Source: [Pasteurella] aerogenes
Lineage (GTDB): Bacteria; Pseudomonadota; Gammaproteobacteria; Enterobacterales; Pasteurellaceae
Reading direction: 5' to 3'
DNA length: 64,000 bases
Assembly (NCBI GenBank): GCA_900637275.1
Contig: LR134362.1
Coordinates: 1,860,001-1,924,000 of the forward strand
This document shows positions 43,276-52,324 of this stretch, one piece after another (the first letter of the stretch is position 1; every line of letters starts with the position of its first letter). A model generated the notes under the pieces. The model searched no databases and had not been told where the DNA came from. It saw only the letters and a program-made list of their open reading frames with translations. Both the position numbers and the translations under genes were made by a program.

Positions 43276-43423
43276 CAGCATTTTGCATGGCTCCACACAA
43301 GAAAATTTGCCCAAAAACCACCGCACTTTTTCCAGCACTGTCAAAAAAACTATACTATAATCTTGATGTTGCAAAGCAACGACGACATTATTACCATCAA
43401 TTTATAGGACAATTTTTATCATA

Positions 43424-44500
43424 ATGACAAAACAACATTCTCCGCTTCCTTTATGGTCTCTTGTTTTACCCCTGTTCGCTTGGGGACTTTATTTCGTAGG
43501 AATCAAAGAAAATTTGTGGTTACAAATTGCCGCCGGCGTGTTGCTGATTGGTAGTGTACTTTCTGCGGTTCACCACGCCGAAGTCGTAGCGCATAAAGTC
43601 GGCGAGCCTTTCGGAACGATTATTTTAGCTTTGGCCATTACCGTCATTGAAGTGGCGCTAATTGTATCATTAATGGTTGCCGGTGGTGATAATGCCGCCT
43701 ATTTAGCGCGAGACACAGTTTTTGCCGCGATTATGTTAATTCTTAACGGTATCCTCGGCGCTTGCCTTATGATTGGTGGCTTAAAGCATCACGAACAATA
43801 TTTTAGCCAAAAATCTGCCACCACTGCGCTGGTCACGCTCGTCTCAATTTTAGTGTTAACACTCGTTTTACCTAATTTCACCACCTCCACCGAAGGACCG
43901 ACGTACAGTTCGGCACAATTAATCTTCGTCGCCATCGCGTCCTTGGTGTTATATGGCTCTTTTATTATGGTACAAACAGTGCGCCATCGTGATTATTTCT
44001 TAGCTGATGATGACAATCCAACACATCACGCCGAACCACCAAGTCACAAAGTAGCATTAATCAGCCTACTGTTCCTCATTATTTGTTTAGGCATCGTTGT
44101 CCTTCTTGCCAAAGCACTGTCACCAATTATAGAAAGTTTAGTCGTCTCCGCCGGCGCACCACTTGCCTTAGTGGGAGTGATTATCGCTGCGGTAGTATTA
44201 ATGCCGGAAGGATTAGCCGCACTGACCGCCGCACACCGCAATCGCCTGCAAACCAGCATTAATTTAGCGCTCGGCTCCGCGCTGGCCAGTATCGGCTTGA
44301 CCATTCCGGCGGTAGTAATTGTCTGTTTGATTTATGACATTAATATGGTGTTAGGATTAGATTGGAAATCCATGGTGTTACTCTGTCTTTCCACTTTTGT
44401 TGCCATGTTATCGCTCAATCATGGAAGAACCAATATGCTGTATGGTATTGTTTTATTAGTCAACCTTGCTACCTATGTTTTTACTGTCATAATCCCGTAA
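43424..44500 (+). CDS. chaA: Calcium/sodium:proton antiporter ChaA
   Basis: 358 residues, similar in length to E. coli ChaA (366), eleven predicted helices. The two inverted CaCA-family repeats are visible, each with the acidic residue used for ion transport (ALAITVIEVALIVSLM and VLMPEGLAALTAAHRNRLQ). A His/Asp-rich loop lies in the middle (ADDDNPTHHAE). ChaA exports calcium and sodium at alkaline pH. Monocistronic, closed by a USS-pair terminator. Confidence 0.93.
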   Translation: MTKQHSPLPLWSLVLPLFAWGLYFVGIKENLWLQIAAGVLLIGSVLSAVHHAEVVAHKVGEPFGTIILALAITVIEVALIVSLMVAGGDNAAYLARDTVFAAIMLILNGILGACLMIGGLKHHEQYFSQKSATTALVTLVSILVLTLVLPNFTTSTEGPTYSSAQLIFVAIASLVLYGSFIMVQTVRHRDYFLADDDNPTHHAEPPSHKVALISLLFLIICLGIVVLLAKALSPIIESLVVSAGAPLALVGVIIAAVVLMPEGLAALTAAHRNRLQTSINLALGSALASIGLTIPAVVIVCLIYDINMVLGLDWKSMVLLCLSTFVAMLSLNHGRTNMLYGIVLLVNLATYVFTVIIP

Positions 44501-44520
44501 TTATTCGTGGCAAAAGATAA

Positions 44521-44551
44521 AAAAAGTGCGGTTAAAATAACCGCACTTTTT
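44521..44551. terminator. USS inverted pair, bidirectional terminator of chaA and lptD
   Basis: Perfect 14-bp stem AAAAAGTGCGGTTA/TAACCGCACTTTTT with a 3-base loop, ending in T residues on both strands. Confidence 0.9.
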
Positions 44552-44567
44552 GTTGATACACGTGAAA

Positions 44568-46943
44568 TTATAGACTAAAGGCTTGAATATACGGTAATTT
44601 ACCGCGTTTTAACATACGCTCAATACCGCTTTTATGATCATTGCCTAAACCGCGTAATTCAAAGGTAAAACTGACACCGTGATCATATAACACTTCATCC
44701 GCCTCTTGATCGATACGACTAGTCACATAACGTCGCGCACCAACCCCAATCGCCCAACAACAAGAGTTATATTGCACTCCTAAATACTGCTCAACCGGTT
44801 TTTTCAAGGCTAAATCTTGATAATAACGTGCCACAATCGCCCAATTATCAGTCACTTCCATCGCCGCGGTTACGCCTAATTGCTTAATATCCTGATCGTA
44901 ACGATTAATGCTACGGGTTAAATTCTGATCGATATATTCTTGGCTGGCATAGCGATAATTTAACTGAATTAAATTCATCCCACTTGGATTGTATTCCAAC
45001 GTAGTATTTGCCAATGAAGTTTGATTTAAACTGGTATCATACAAATAACTACCGCGCCATTGTAATTTATCCGTAATTTTCCAATTGGACTCCAACGCCC
45101 AAGAAGAAGATGAACCTTGGGTGCTGTTATTACGGTTTTCATCAATTCTTGAGTCTTGAAGATAATAAATTTGCCCAATCGAGAAATTAAAACGTTCATT
45201 AGAATTGGCATCATAGAAACGTGTCGTTCCCCCCAAAGTGACTTGGTTTGCGGAAGAAATTCTATCCAAACCGCTATAACGACGCGCGCGGAACAACGAA
45301 AAATAATCTTGTTGCAACAATGCGGAATCATAACCAAAACCAAGATAGCTAGAATTATTGGCACTACCAATTTTGCTTTGATCCTTATACGGACGATACA
45401 AATATTGAATATGCGGCTCAATGGTTTGCATATAACCATCAATCAACGTTTTCTTACTAGCAAGTAAGGTTTGTAAATCCACTTTTAACTGCGGCAACAC
45501 GCGCGACACGGATTTATCCATTTCCTCGACCTGATCTTTACCATCTTTTTGGATATAGTGCGTCGCATACAATTTTGTTTCCACATTTAAACTACCATAA
45601 CGGTTAGACAATGGCATATTGAAACTCGGCTCAAGGTGAAAACGCCACGCAGTCGGCATCTCGGAACTGTCATTATCAAAATGTACCGCTTGTGAGAACA
45701 GTTTAAAATCAAGCAAGCCATTGGCTAACCCATTTTTATAGTAATTAAAATCAATCTGCGGTAACGCGCGATAAGGTCCTATCGAAACATTTTCATCAAA
45801 TACTTGGAACTGTTTAGCGGAAATGGCGAAATTGTAATTCGGCTGATAATAGGCAATACGCATAGTTTGATCTGCATAACCGTCCGTACTGCTACCGTAA
45901 TCGGAATCAAAATCGGTGAAATAACGCTTATCGCTCACATGCGTATAATTAATGTTCAAACGCCAATTTTTTAAGAAAGCGGAACTGTGTGTCCAATAGA
46001 ATAAATAGCGCGAGCTGTTCTTATCCAAATATTCATCATAACGATCGCGATTTAAATATTCACCGGCGATTTTTCCCGTTCCTAAATTAGTTAAATAACG
46101 AAATTCACCGTTTAATTGCCAACCGCGATGAGACATATATTTCGGCGTAATAGTCGCATCAAAATTCGGCGCGATATTCCAATAAATCGGCTGTGAATAC
46201 CAATAACCGTCGCGCGAAGAGGTTCCCGCATCTGGAATTAACAAACCCGAACGACGACGATCACCAATCGGCAATTGCAAATACGGAGTATAAAATACTG
46301 GCACACCCAAAATTTTAAAACGCGCATGCCACATTTCTAAATATTCTTCTTGAATATGTTGACGGATCTCATTCGCCTCAATCAACCAAGCATCATCCGT
46401 TGGTAAACAAGAGGTAAAGGTCGCATTACGTAACTCACGATAGGTTTCGCGCAACTCCGCCTCTTGCGCTGTCCCACGCCCTTGACGACCAACAAATTGA
46501 TAATCGGCATCCTTAATATCACTGTCTTTCGTATTGAGGTGAATTTTCGCATCTGAACCTAATACATTGATTTGATTATCTTTATAATCAAATCCACCTT
46601 GTGCATAAGCATAACGCTGAATATTTTCCCCTTCGCCCTCTTGCTCCACTTTGGCATATTCGGTTACAAGATGACGATTACCTTGTTTAATATCCACATT
46701 GCCTTCATAAATCGCATTTGTCGGCTGATTTAACTCCGCCCGATCGGCTTCAATATACACCGGCAACTCATTCGGATCACCGGAAATTACCTCTCCGGTA
46801 ACTTGCGGCACACCAACCAAACATTGTTGCTGCAAACCGCTGACCCGCAAGGCACCAGTCGGTTCACTCGCTGCCCGGCTCGGCAAGCTGTAAAGTGCGG
46901 TCAAAATTGACAACGAAAGTAATGTATAAGAATATTTTTTCAT
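44568..46943 (-). CDS. lptD: LPS-assembly outer-membrane protein LptD
   Basis: 791 residues: signal peptide (1-24), periplasmic OstA/LptA-like jellyroll (about 55-200) and a 26-strand beta-barrel to the C-terminus. The four cysteines that form the two interdomain disulfides in E. coli have counterparts: QQQCLVG near the mature N-terminus, FTSCLPTDD, and the pair NSCCWAIG near the end. With LptE it inserts lipopolysaccharide (here probably lipooligosaccharide) into the outer leaflet. A TATAAT lies upstream at 46984-46979. A USS overlaps the signal-peptide codons. Confidence 0.96.
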   Translation of the reverse strand: MKKYSYTLLSLSILTALYSLPSRAASEPTGALRVSGLQQQCLVGVPQVTGEVISGDPNELPVYIEADRAELNQPTNAIYEGNVDIKQGNRHLVTEYAKVEQEGEGENIQRYAYAQGGFDYKDNQINVLGSDAKIHLNTKDSDIKDADYQFVGRQGRGTAQEAELRETYRELRNATFTSCLPTDDAWLIEANEIRQHIQEEYLEMWHARFKILGVPVFYTPYLQLPIGDRRRSGLLIPDAGTSSRDGYWYSQPIYWNIAPNFDATITPKYMSHRGWQLNGEFRYLTNLGTGKIAGEYLNRDRYDEYLDKNSSRYLFYWTHSSAFLKNWRLNINYTHVSDKRYFTDFDSDYGSSTDGYADQTMRIAYYQPNYNFAISAKQFQVFDENVSIGPYRALPQIDFNYYKNGLANGLLDFKLFSQAVHFDNDSSEMPTAWRFHLEPSFNMPLSNRYGSLNVETKLYATHYIQKDGKDQVEEMDKSVSRVLPQLKVDLQTLLASKKTLIDGYMQTIEPHIQYLYRPYKDQSKIGSANNSSYLGFGYDSALLQQDYFSLFRARRYSGLDRISSANQVTLGGTTRFYDANSNERFNFSIGQIYYLQDSRIDENRNNSTQGSSSSWALESNWKITDKLQWRGSYLYDTSLNQTSLANTTLEYNPSGMNLIQLNYRYASQEYIDQNLTRSINRYDQDIKQLGVTAAMEVTDNWAIVARYYQDLALKKPVEQYLGVQYNSCCWAIGVGARRYVTSRIDQEADEVLYDHGVSFTFELRGLGNDHKSGIERMLKRGKLPYIQAFSL

Positions 46944-47009
46944 TAGCGCTTATCTGTGATATGGACAAAATTTTTCTGATTATACAAGAAAACCAAACAA
47001 AAAGGCACG

Positions 47010-47567
47010 TTATTTACATTTACAAAAACAGTCATTGACATGATCATCCACCAGCCCCATAGACTGCATAAATGCATAGCAAGTTGTCTCGCCAACAAAA
47101 ACAAAACCACGTTTTTTCAACGCCTTCGACATCGCTGCGGACACCGCGGTTTTCGCCGGTATCGCACTCAATGCCGGCACATCATTAATTTGCGGCTGAT
47201 GATTAACAAACGACCAAATAAAATCGCTAAAATTTTCACCGCACTTTTCCATCTGCAAATAGGCTTTCGCATTTTTTACAATAGCTTCCAGTTTGGCACG
47301 ATGCCGAATTAATCCCGCATTTTGCATACAACGATCGATATCTTGCGCGCTCATTTGCGCGATTTTTACCGGATCAAAATGATAAAACGCCTGACGGTAC
47401 GCCTCGCGTTTTTTTAAAACGGTAATCCAAGACAACCCTGCTTGTTGCCCTTCCAAACACAATTTTTCAAACAAACGCAAGCTATCATACTGCGGTTTTC
47501 CCCATTCATTATCGTGGTAATCCACATAAATCGCGGAATTTCCCGCCCAATGACAACGTATCAACAT
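47010..47567 (-). CDS. tag: DNA-3-methyladenine glycosylase I
   Basis: 185 residues. The signature YHDNEWGKPQYDS, then CLEGQQAGLSWITVLKKREA, are Tag hallmarks. The zinc-binding residues are seen at both ends (CHWAG at residue 5 and HVNDCFCKCK at the C-terminus). It removes 3-methyladenine from alkylated DNA. It lies 66 bases upstream of lptD on the same strand, with a promoter-like TATAAT between them. Confidence 0.95.
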   Translation of the reverse strand: MLIRCHWAGNSAIYVDYHDNEWGKPQYDSLRLFEKLCLEGQQAGLSWITVLKKREAYRQAFYHFDPVKIAQMSAQDIDRCMQNAGLIRHRAKLEAIVKNAKAYLQMEKCGENFSDFIWSFVNHQPQINDVPALSAIPAKTAVSAAMSKALKKRGFVFVGETTCYAFMQSMGLVDDHVNDCFCKCK

Positions 47568-47730
47568 ACTTATTTCCTGTTAAAATATAAAGACGCATTG
47601 ATTATTCTATGAGATTTTGTTTTTGTCTATTAATTCTAAAGTTAAAATAACTATTTAATAATCGCAAAGATATGATATTGTATGGAAATACGGATATTTA
47701 AATAAAACCATAAAACACAGAGGTAAAATG

Positions 47731-48684
47731 ATGACTACACAATTAGAAACATTACGCAATATGACTGTCGTGGTAGCGGATACTGGCGACATTGAAGCAA
47801 TCAAAAAATATCAACCACAAGACGCAACCACTAACCCGTCTTTAATTCTTAGCGCGTCTGCCTTACCTCAGTACGTCCCGCTCATCGACGATGCAGTGGC
47901 TTATGCAAAAAGCAAAAGCGCGGATAAAACGCAACAATTAATCGACGCCGAAGACAAATTGGCGGTGAATATCGGTTTAGAAATTCTCAAAATCGTTCCG
48001 GGACGCATTTCTACTGAAGTAGATGCGCGCCTTTCTTATGACACACAAGCAACCGTTGAAAAAGCACGTAAACTTATCGCCCTTTACAACGAGGCGGGTA
48101 TCAGCAATGACCGCATCCTAATTAAAATCGCCTCCACATGGCAAGGCATCCGTGCGGCAGAAATCCTTGAAAAAGAAGGTATTAACTGTAACCTAACCCT
48201 CTTATTCTCCGAAGCGCAAGCTCGTGCTTGTGCCGAAGCCGGCGTTTATCTTATCTCTCCATTCGTTGGACGTATTTTAGACTGGTACAAAGCCAATAGT
48301 GATAAAAAAGAATATGCGCCAGCAGAAGATCCGGGCGTTATTTCTGTCACTAAAATCTACAACTATTACAAACAATATGGTTATAACACGGTTGTGATGG
48401 GTGCAAGTTTCCGTAATGTCGGTGAAATCACCGAACTTGCTGGCTGCGATCGTTTAACTATTGCACCTGCGCTGCTAAAAGAATTACAAGAAAATACCAC
48501 CGCACTTGAACGCAAATTATCCTATAACGGAGAAGTTAAAGCCAAACCTCAACCGTTAACTGAAGCGGAATTTTATTGGCAACATAACAGCGATCCGATG
48601 GCAGTAGAAAAACTCGCTGACGGTATTCGCAAATTTGCGGTTGACCAAGAAAAATTAGAAGCCATGTTATTAACAAAACTCTAA
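47731..48684 (+). CDS. tal: Transaldolase
   Basis: 317 residues from ATG 47731 (AGAGG 7 bases upstream; an ATG one codon earlier is also possible). TIM barrel of the TalA/TalB subfamily; the Schiff-base Lys is in NDRILIKIASTWQGIRAAE and the N-terminal DATTNPSLI motif is intact. It interconverts sedoheptulose-7-phosphate and glyceraldehyde-3-phosphate with erythrose-4-phosphate and fructose-6-phosphate in the non-oxidative pentose phosphate pathway. Followed by a terminator. Confidence 0.97.
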   Translation: MTTQLETLRNMTVVVADTGDIEAIKKYQPQDATTNPSLILSASALPQYVPLIDDAVAYAKSKSADKTQQLIDAEDKLAVNIGLEILKIVPGRISTEVDARLSYDTQATVEKARKLIALYNEAGISNDRILIKIASTWQGIRAAEILEKEGINCNLTLLFSEAQARACAEAGVYLISPFVGRILDWYKANSDKKEYAPAEDPGVISVTKIYNYYKQYGYNTVVMGASFRNVGEITELAGCDRLTIAPALLKELQENTTALERKLSYNGEVKAKPQPLTEAEFYWQHNSDPMAVEKLADGIRKFAVDQEKLEAMLLTKL

Positions 48685-48704
48685 TTTCGATATTTTATAT
48701 ATGG

Positions 48705-48728
48705 GGCGGATATGATCCGCCTTTTTTG
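48705..48728 (+). terminator. Terminator of tal
   Basis: GGCGGA/TCCGCC stem with a TATGA loop followed by six T residues, 20 bases after the tal stop. Confidence 0.88.
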
Positions 48729-48867
48729 TAGCCTATTTTCTATTTATCCCTTACCGACCAAAATAATTGTAATACTTTAGCTTAAACGATAAAGTAAAAA
48801 TACCAATCAAATCAAGTTATTACAAATCATGTTATATTTCAGGTACCTACTTTAGTGTAGAAAGCAC

Positions 48868-48922
48868 TTGACTATTTTCCATTCTTCCTAAAAAATGACC
48901 GTACTTTTATGCACATAAAAGT
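48868..48922 (+). promoter_or_regulatory. Probable yagU promoter region with a small palindrome
   Basis: TTGACT at 48868-48873 is a good -35 hexamer; the -10 is unclear. A near-perfect palindrome ACTTTTATG-CA-CATAAAAGT (48903-48922) follows, 40 bases before the ATG, and contains a decayed USS (ACCGTACTT). It could be an operator or an early hairpin in the mRNA. Confidence 0.4.
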
Positions 48923-48961
48923 GAAAAATACAAAATTTACTTACTTTTCGGAGAATAAAAT

Positions 48962-49564
48962 ATGTCAGGTATATTTACCCAAACCGATCCGACACGTCGT
49001 CGCTATGGCATCGCGATTTTTGTCGGTATCATTGCAGGACTTATTTCAGCATTCGTAAAATGGGGCGCTGAACACCCTTTTCCACCACGCAGCCCGTTAG
49101 ATTTATTCGCGGCGGCCTGTAAAGATCCGTCACAAGCCTTAGAAGTGTGTTCGCGCGCTTTCTTAAATCCACCGCACGTTTTCCTACGCGACTATATCGG
49201 CATTAACCCGATTGAACCGGTGTTCACTTTTGCCGACTATGGTTTTGACTGGATTGGCGTGACCCACATCACTTTCTCATTGGTATTCGCCATTGGTTAT
49301 TGCTTGGTCGCAGAACGTTTTCCAAAAATCAAATTCTGGCAAGGTATCGGCGCAGGTCTAATTGCAGACGTTTGCGTACACTACATCACGTTCCCAGCAT
49401 TAGGCTTAACGCCACCGGTTTCCGAATGGCCACTATATGAACATATTTCTGAGTTAGTCGGCCACATTTTCTGGTTCTGGACAATTGAGGTTATCCGCCG
49501 TGATTTACGTAATCGTATCACCGGTCAACCTGATCCGGAAATTCCGCTAAATCAAGCACGTTAA
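48962..49564 (+). CDS. yagU: YagU family inner-membrane protein (DUF1440)
   Basis: 200 residues, collinear with E. coli YagU (204). Four predicted membrane helices. Conserved family segments: RRRYGIAIFVGIIAG at the start, AFVKWGAEHPFPPRSP, and the C-terminal IEVIRRDLRNRITGQPDPE. Its role is not settled; in E. coli it has been tied to acid resistance. Own promoter region upstream and a terminator downstream. Confidence 0.92.
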   Translation: MSGIFTQTDPTRRRYGIAIFVGIIAGLISAFVKWGAEHPFPPRSPLDLFAAACKDPSQALEVCSRAFLNPPHVFLRDYIGINPIEPVFTFADYGFDWIGVTHITFSLVFAIGYCLVAERFPKIKFWQGIGAGLIADVCVHYITFPALGLTPPVSEWPLYEHISELVGHIFWFWTIEVIRRDLRNRITGQPDPEIPLNQAR

Positions 49565-49576
49565 AAACAGCTATAC

Positions 49577-49606
49577 AATAAAGCTCGATCATCATCGAGC
49601 TTTATT
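49577..49606. terminator. Bidirectional terminator between yagU and nudJ
   Basis: Perfect 13-bp stem AATAAAGCTCGAT/ATCGAGCTTTATT with a CATC loop; the right arm overlaps the end of nudJ. Confidence 0.88.
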
Positions 49607-50065
49607 ATTGTTATCGAAACAATGCAACAAATCTAACGAATAAAATTGTCCTTGTAAATAATCTTGCACCGACTGCATCACCAATGGACTACGAGCTGCT
49701 TGTCCTTCCTGAGCGATATATTGCTCAAATTCTCGCAATGACAACCAACGCCCACCAGCAATATCGGCATCTTGCGGTTTAATTTCCAGCCAATCATCCA
49801 GTTCTAGCGCAAAAGTAAAACGCAAAAACTCTGTTTGCGTACGAGGTGCATACCATTGATATACTTTAATTAAATGTTGCATATCTGCCACAATTCCGGT
49901 TTCTTCAAATAATTCCCGCTTAGCTCCCTCCAACAAACTTTCACCTTGCTCCAAATGCCCAGCAGGCTGATTTAACGTCATTTTCCCGTGTTCAAATTCC
50001 TCTACAAACAAAAACTTTCCTTTACAATGCACCACACAAGCCAAAGTAACATTAGGTCTAAACAT
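49592..50065 (-). CDS. nudJ: Nudix phosphatase NudJ
   Basis: 157 residues, similar to E. coli NudJ (153): start MFRPNVTLACVVHCKGKFL. The Nudix box is GHLEQGESLLEGAKRELFEE followed by TGI. NudJ hydrolyses nucleoside di- and triphosphates and the thiamin precursor HMP-PP in E. coli. It follows rluE by 2 bases, the same rluE-nudJ pair as E. coli (ymfC-ymfB). Confidence 0.93.
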   Translation of the reverse strand: MFRPNVTLACVVHCKGKFLFVEEFEHGKMTLNQPAGHLEQGESLLEGAKRELFEETGIVADMQHLIKVYQWYAPRTQTEFLRFTFALELDDWLEIKPQDADIAGGRWLSLREFEQYIAQEGQAARSPLVMQSVQDYLQGQFYSLDLLHCFDNNNKAR

Positions 50066-50067
50066 AT

Positions 50068-50748
50068 CTATTTTCCCTTCATCTTCAATTGTTGATAGAG
50101 TGACTTCAGCTCCTCAGCATTTAACTGACGATATTCTCCACTCGATAAATTGCCTAAATTAAAACCGGCGACTTGATAACGCACCAAACGTAACGTAGGA
50201 AATCCAATATGCGCAGTCATGCGCCTGACCTGTCGATTACGCCCCTCAAAAATTTTCAACTCCAACCAAGTGGTCGGAATACTTTTTCGTTCCCGAATTG
50301 GCGGAATACGCGCCCACAAATTCGGCTCAGAAATTGACCGCACTTTTGCTGGTAATGTCCGCCCATCTTTCAACTCAACACCAACGCGCAACAAATCTAA
50401 CGCCTCTTCCGTCGGAACACCTTCCACTTGTACCCAATAAATTTTCTCGGTTTTAAATTTTGGTTCAGCCAAACGATGTTGCAACTCCCCATTATTAGTC
50501 AACAATACCAATCCTTCGCTATCTCGATCCAAGCGCCCCGCAGGATAAATATCCTCAATCGGAATAAAATCTTTTAACGTACTCCGCCCATTTTCATCCG
50601 TAAATTGCGTTAAAACATCAAACGGTTTATTAAATAAAACCACTTTAGTTTGAGAAAAAGGCAAAGTGCGGTGCTTTTTTTCCTTATTTTTACGCACAGA
50701 TTGAGTGTGAAAATGTGTTTTTTGTGGAAGTGATTTTCTTAATTTCAT
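50068..50748 (-). CDS. rluE: 23S rRNA pseudouridine synthase RluE
   Basis: 226 residues. The RsuA-family core VVLFNKPFDVLTQFTDENGR and the catalytic Asp in PAGRLDRDSEGLVLLTNNG are present; there is no N-terminal S4 domain, only a basic leader of about 30 residues, as in RluE. It makes pseudouridine 2457 in 23S rRNA. First gene of rluE-nudJ. USS cores at 50337 and 50664. Confidence 0.93.
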   Translation of the reverse strand: MKLRKSLPQKTHFHTQSVRKNKEKKHRTLPFSQTKVVLFNKPFDVLTQFTDENGRSTLKDFIPIEDIYPAGRLDRDSEGLVLLTNNGELQHRLAEPKFKTEKIYWVQVEGVPTEEALDLLRVGVELKDGRTLPAKVRSISEPNLWARIPPIRERKSIPTTWLELKIFEGRNRQVRRMTAHIGFPTLRLVRYQVAGFNLGNLSSGEYRQLNAEELKSLYQQLKMKGK

Positions 50749-50831
50749 TGAACATTTAACATAGCATTATCATCATAGAAATATATTAGCACAAAGAAAC
50801 AAGTTATCTTCAACAGAATTGTGAAGCATAA

Positions 50832-50858
50832 AAAATGCGATCAAATTGACCGCACTTT
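50832..50858 (-). terminator. Decayed USS pair, terminator of the tetronate operon
   Basis: AAAATGCGATCAA (50832-50844) faces a full USS arm TTGACCGCACTTT (50846-50858). The two mismatches become G-U pairs in the minus-strand transcript, so the hairpin still forms there, 26 bases after the permease stop, with a U-rich tail. Confidence 0.65.
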
Positions 50859-50883
50859 GTTTTTTAATTAAAAATAACTAGCA

Positions 50884-52239
50884 TTAAACCAAAAATGTCC
50901 ACATTAAGCATACGATAAGAAATGCTATAGTTCCCACGATAGTTGTTAAAATCGTCCATGTTCTTAATCCCTGTGAAATAGTGATGCCAAAGAATTTTGT
51001 CCATACCCAGAATAGTGAATCATTCACATGGGAAAGTGTCATTGAACCAGCGCCTAGTGCAGATGTGATCAAAGCAATTTGTAATCCTGTATATTGTTCC
51101 GCAGCAATTGCGGGCGCAATGATTGTTGCAGTAGTAATCGCTGCGACGGTTGCAGAACCTTGTGCAGCACGTAATAATGCAGAAAGAACAAATGCCAATA
51201 CTAGTAGTGGTAACCCAGTGCTTGCTAACACTTCAGATAATGCTTTGCCAACTCCGGTTGCATCTAATACTTTACCGAACATACCCCCAGCACCAGTAAT
51301 CAAGATAATTCCCGCTATCGGTGCCAATGCCGAATTTAGAATTTCCTCTAACTGATCTTTATTCCATCCTCTACGAATACCTAGTACATAAGACGAAATA
51401 CAAACTGCAATTAATAACGCAAAAGGTGAATTTCCAACCATACCAAAAAATTGGCGTACAACGCTTTCTTTAGGCAAAGTTGTCGCGGTAATGGTTCCTA
51501 ACATAATCAATGCCAAAGGCAATACAATCATTAAAAGAACTGTACTAAATTTTGGTAACCCGTCTTTCTCTTGTGAAACCTGTTTTTGATATTGCAATAG
51601 ATCACTGGAAGTAGGGATTTGAACAAAATTACGTTTAGTAAAGAACGGAATAAATAATTGCCCTAACAGATACGCTGGTAACGCTGCTACAAATCCAACT
51701 CCTAATACAAAACCAATATCTGCTTGTAATACTTGAGCGCCGGCAACAATCCCTGGATGAGGCGGTAAAAGTACGTGTACAGTCAGCATAGATAACCCAA
51801 TTGGCAAAGCATATACCAGCATATTCCCACCAACCCGTCTAGCTACACCAAAAATAATCGGAATTAAAACAATAAAGCCCACATCCACAAAAACAGGAAT
51901 ACCGAAAATAAACCCTGTCATACCAAGAGCAAATGCGGCTTTCTTTTGCCCAAATTTATCTAATAACCAAGTTGCTAGAACATCTGCACCATTAGATTTT
52001 TCGATAATTTTACCCAGCATCGCACCTAAACCGACAATAAGTGCCACACTGCCTAACGTGTTCCCCATACCACTAATAAGAGTAGGTACAACATCTTTCA
52101 TAGGAATTCCTGCAGATAATGCTACTGCAATACTCACAAGTCCTAACGCAAGAAAAGGGTGCACTTTTCCTTTTATCATCATCGTTAATAAAGCAATAAC
52201 ACTTACTAACCCAATTAAAATCAGCGTTTCATTTGTCAT
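50884..52239 (-). CDS. GntP-family permease, tetronate (threonate/erythronate) uptake
   Basis: 451 residues, about twelve helices, GntP/gluconate:H+ symporter family and close in size to E. coli YgbN. Features: GKVHPFLALGLVSIAVALSAG at the N-terminus, LPPHPGIVAGAQ and the C-terminal TLSHVNDSLFWVWTKFFGI. It is the last gene of the ltnD-otnK-otnC-otnI operon, so the substrate is inferred to be L-threonate and/or D-erythronate. 85 bases separate it from otnI. Confidence 0.85.
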   Translation of the reverse strand: MTNETLILIGLVSVIALLTMMIKGKVHPFLALGLVSIAVALSAGIPMKDVVPTLISGMGNTLGSVALIVGLGAMLGKIIEKSNGADVLATWLLDKFGQKKAAFALGMTGFIFGIPVFVDVGFIVLIPIIFGVARRVGGNMLVYALPIGLSMLTVHVLLPPHPGIVAGAQVLQADIGFVLGVGFVAALPAYLLGQLFIPFFTKRNFVQIPTSSDLLQYQKQVSQEKDGLPKFSTVLLMIVLPLALIMLGTITATTLPKESVVRQFFGMVGNSPFALLIAVCISSYVLGIRRGWNKDQLEEILNSALAPIAGIILITGAGGMFGKVLDATGVGKALSEVLASTGLPLLVLAFVLSALLRAAQGSATVAAITTATIIAPAIAAEQYTGLQIALITSALGAGSMTLSHVNDSLFWVWTKFFGITISQGLRTWTILTTIVGTIAFLIVCLMWTFLV

Positions 52240-52324
52240 AGATAAAAATCCCCTTGTAGAGGTGAAAAATCACCTCTACTGTATAAAAGTTATTCAATAA
52301 ATTGCTGAGCTAAAAAATTAAGGA

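Noticed and set aside
43239..43424. 61-codon plus-strand frame before chaA
   Set aside because: It overlaps the rplN promoter and leader hairpin, has no ribosome-binding site and no family resemblance.
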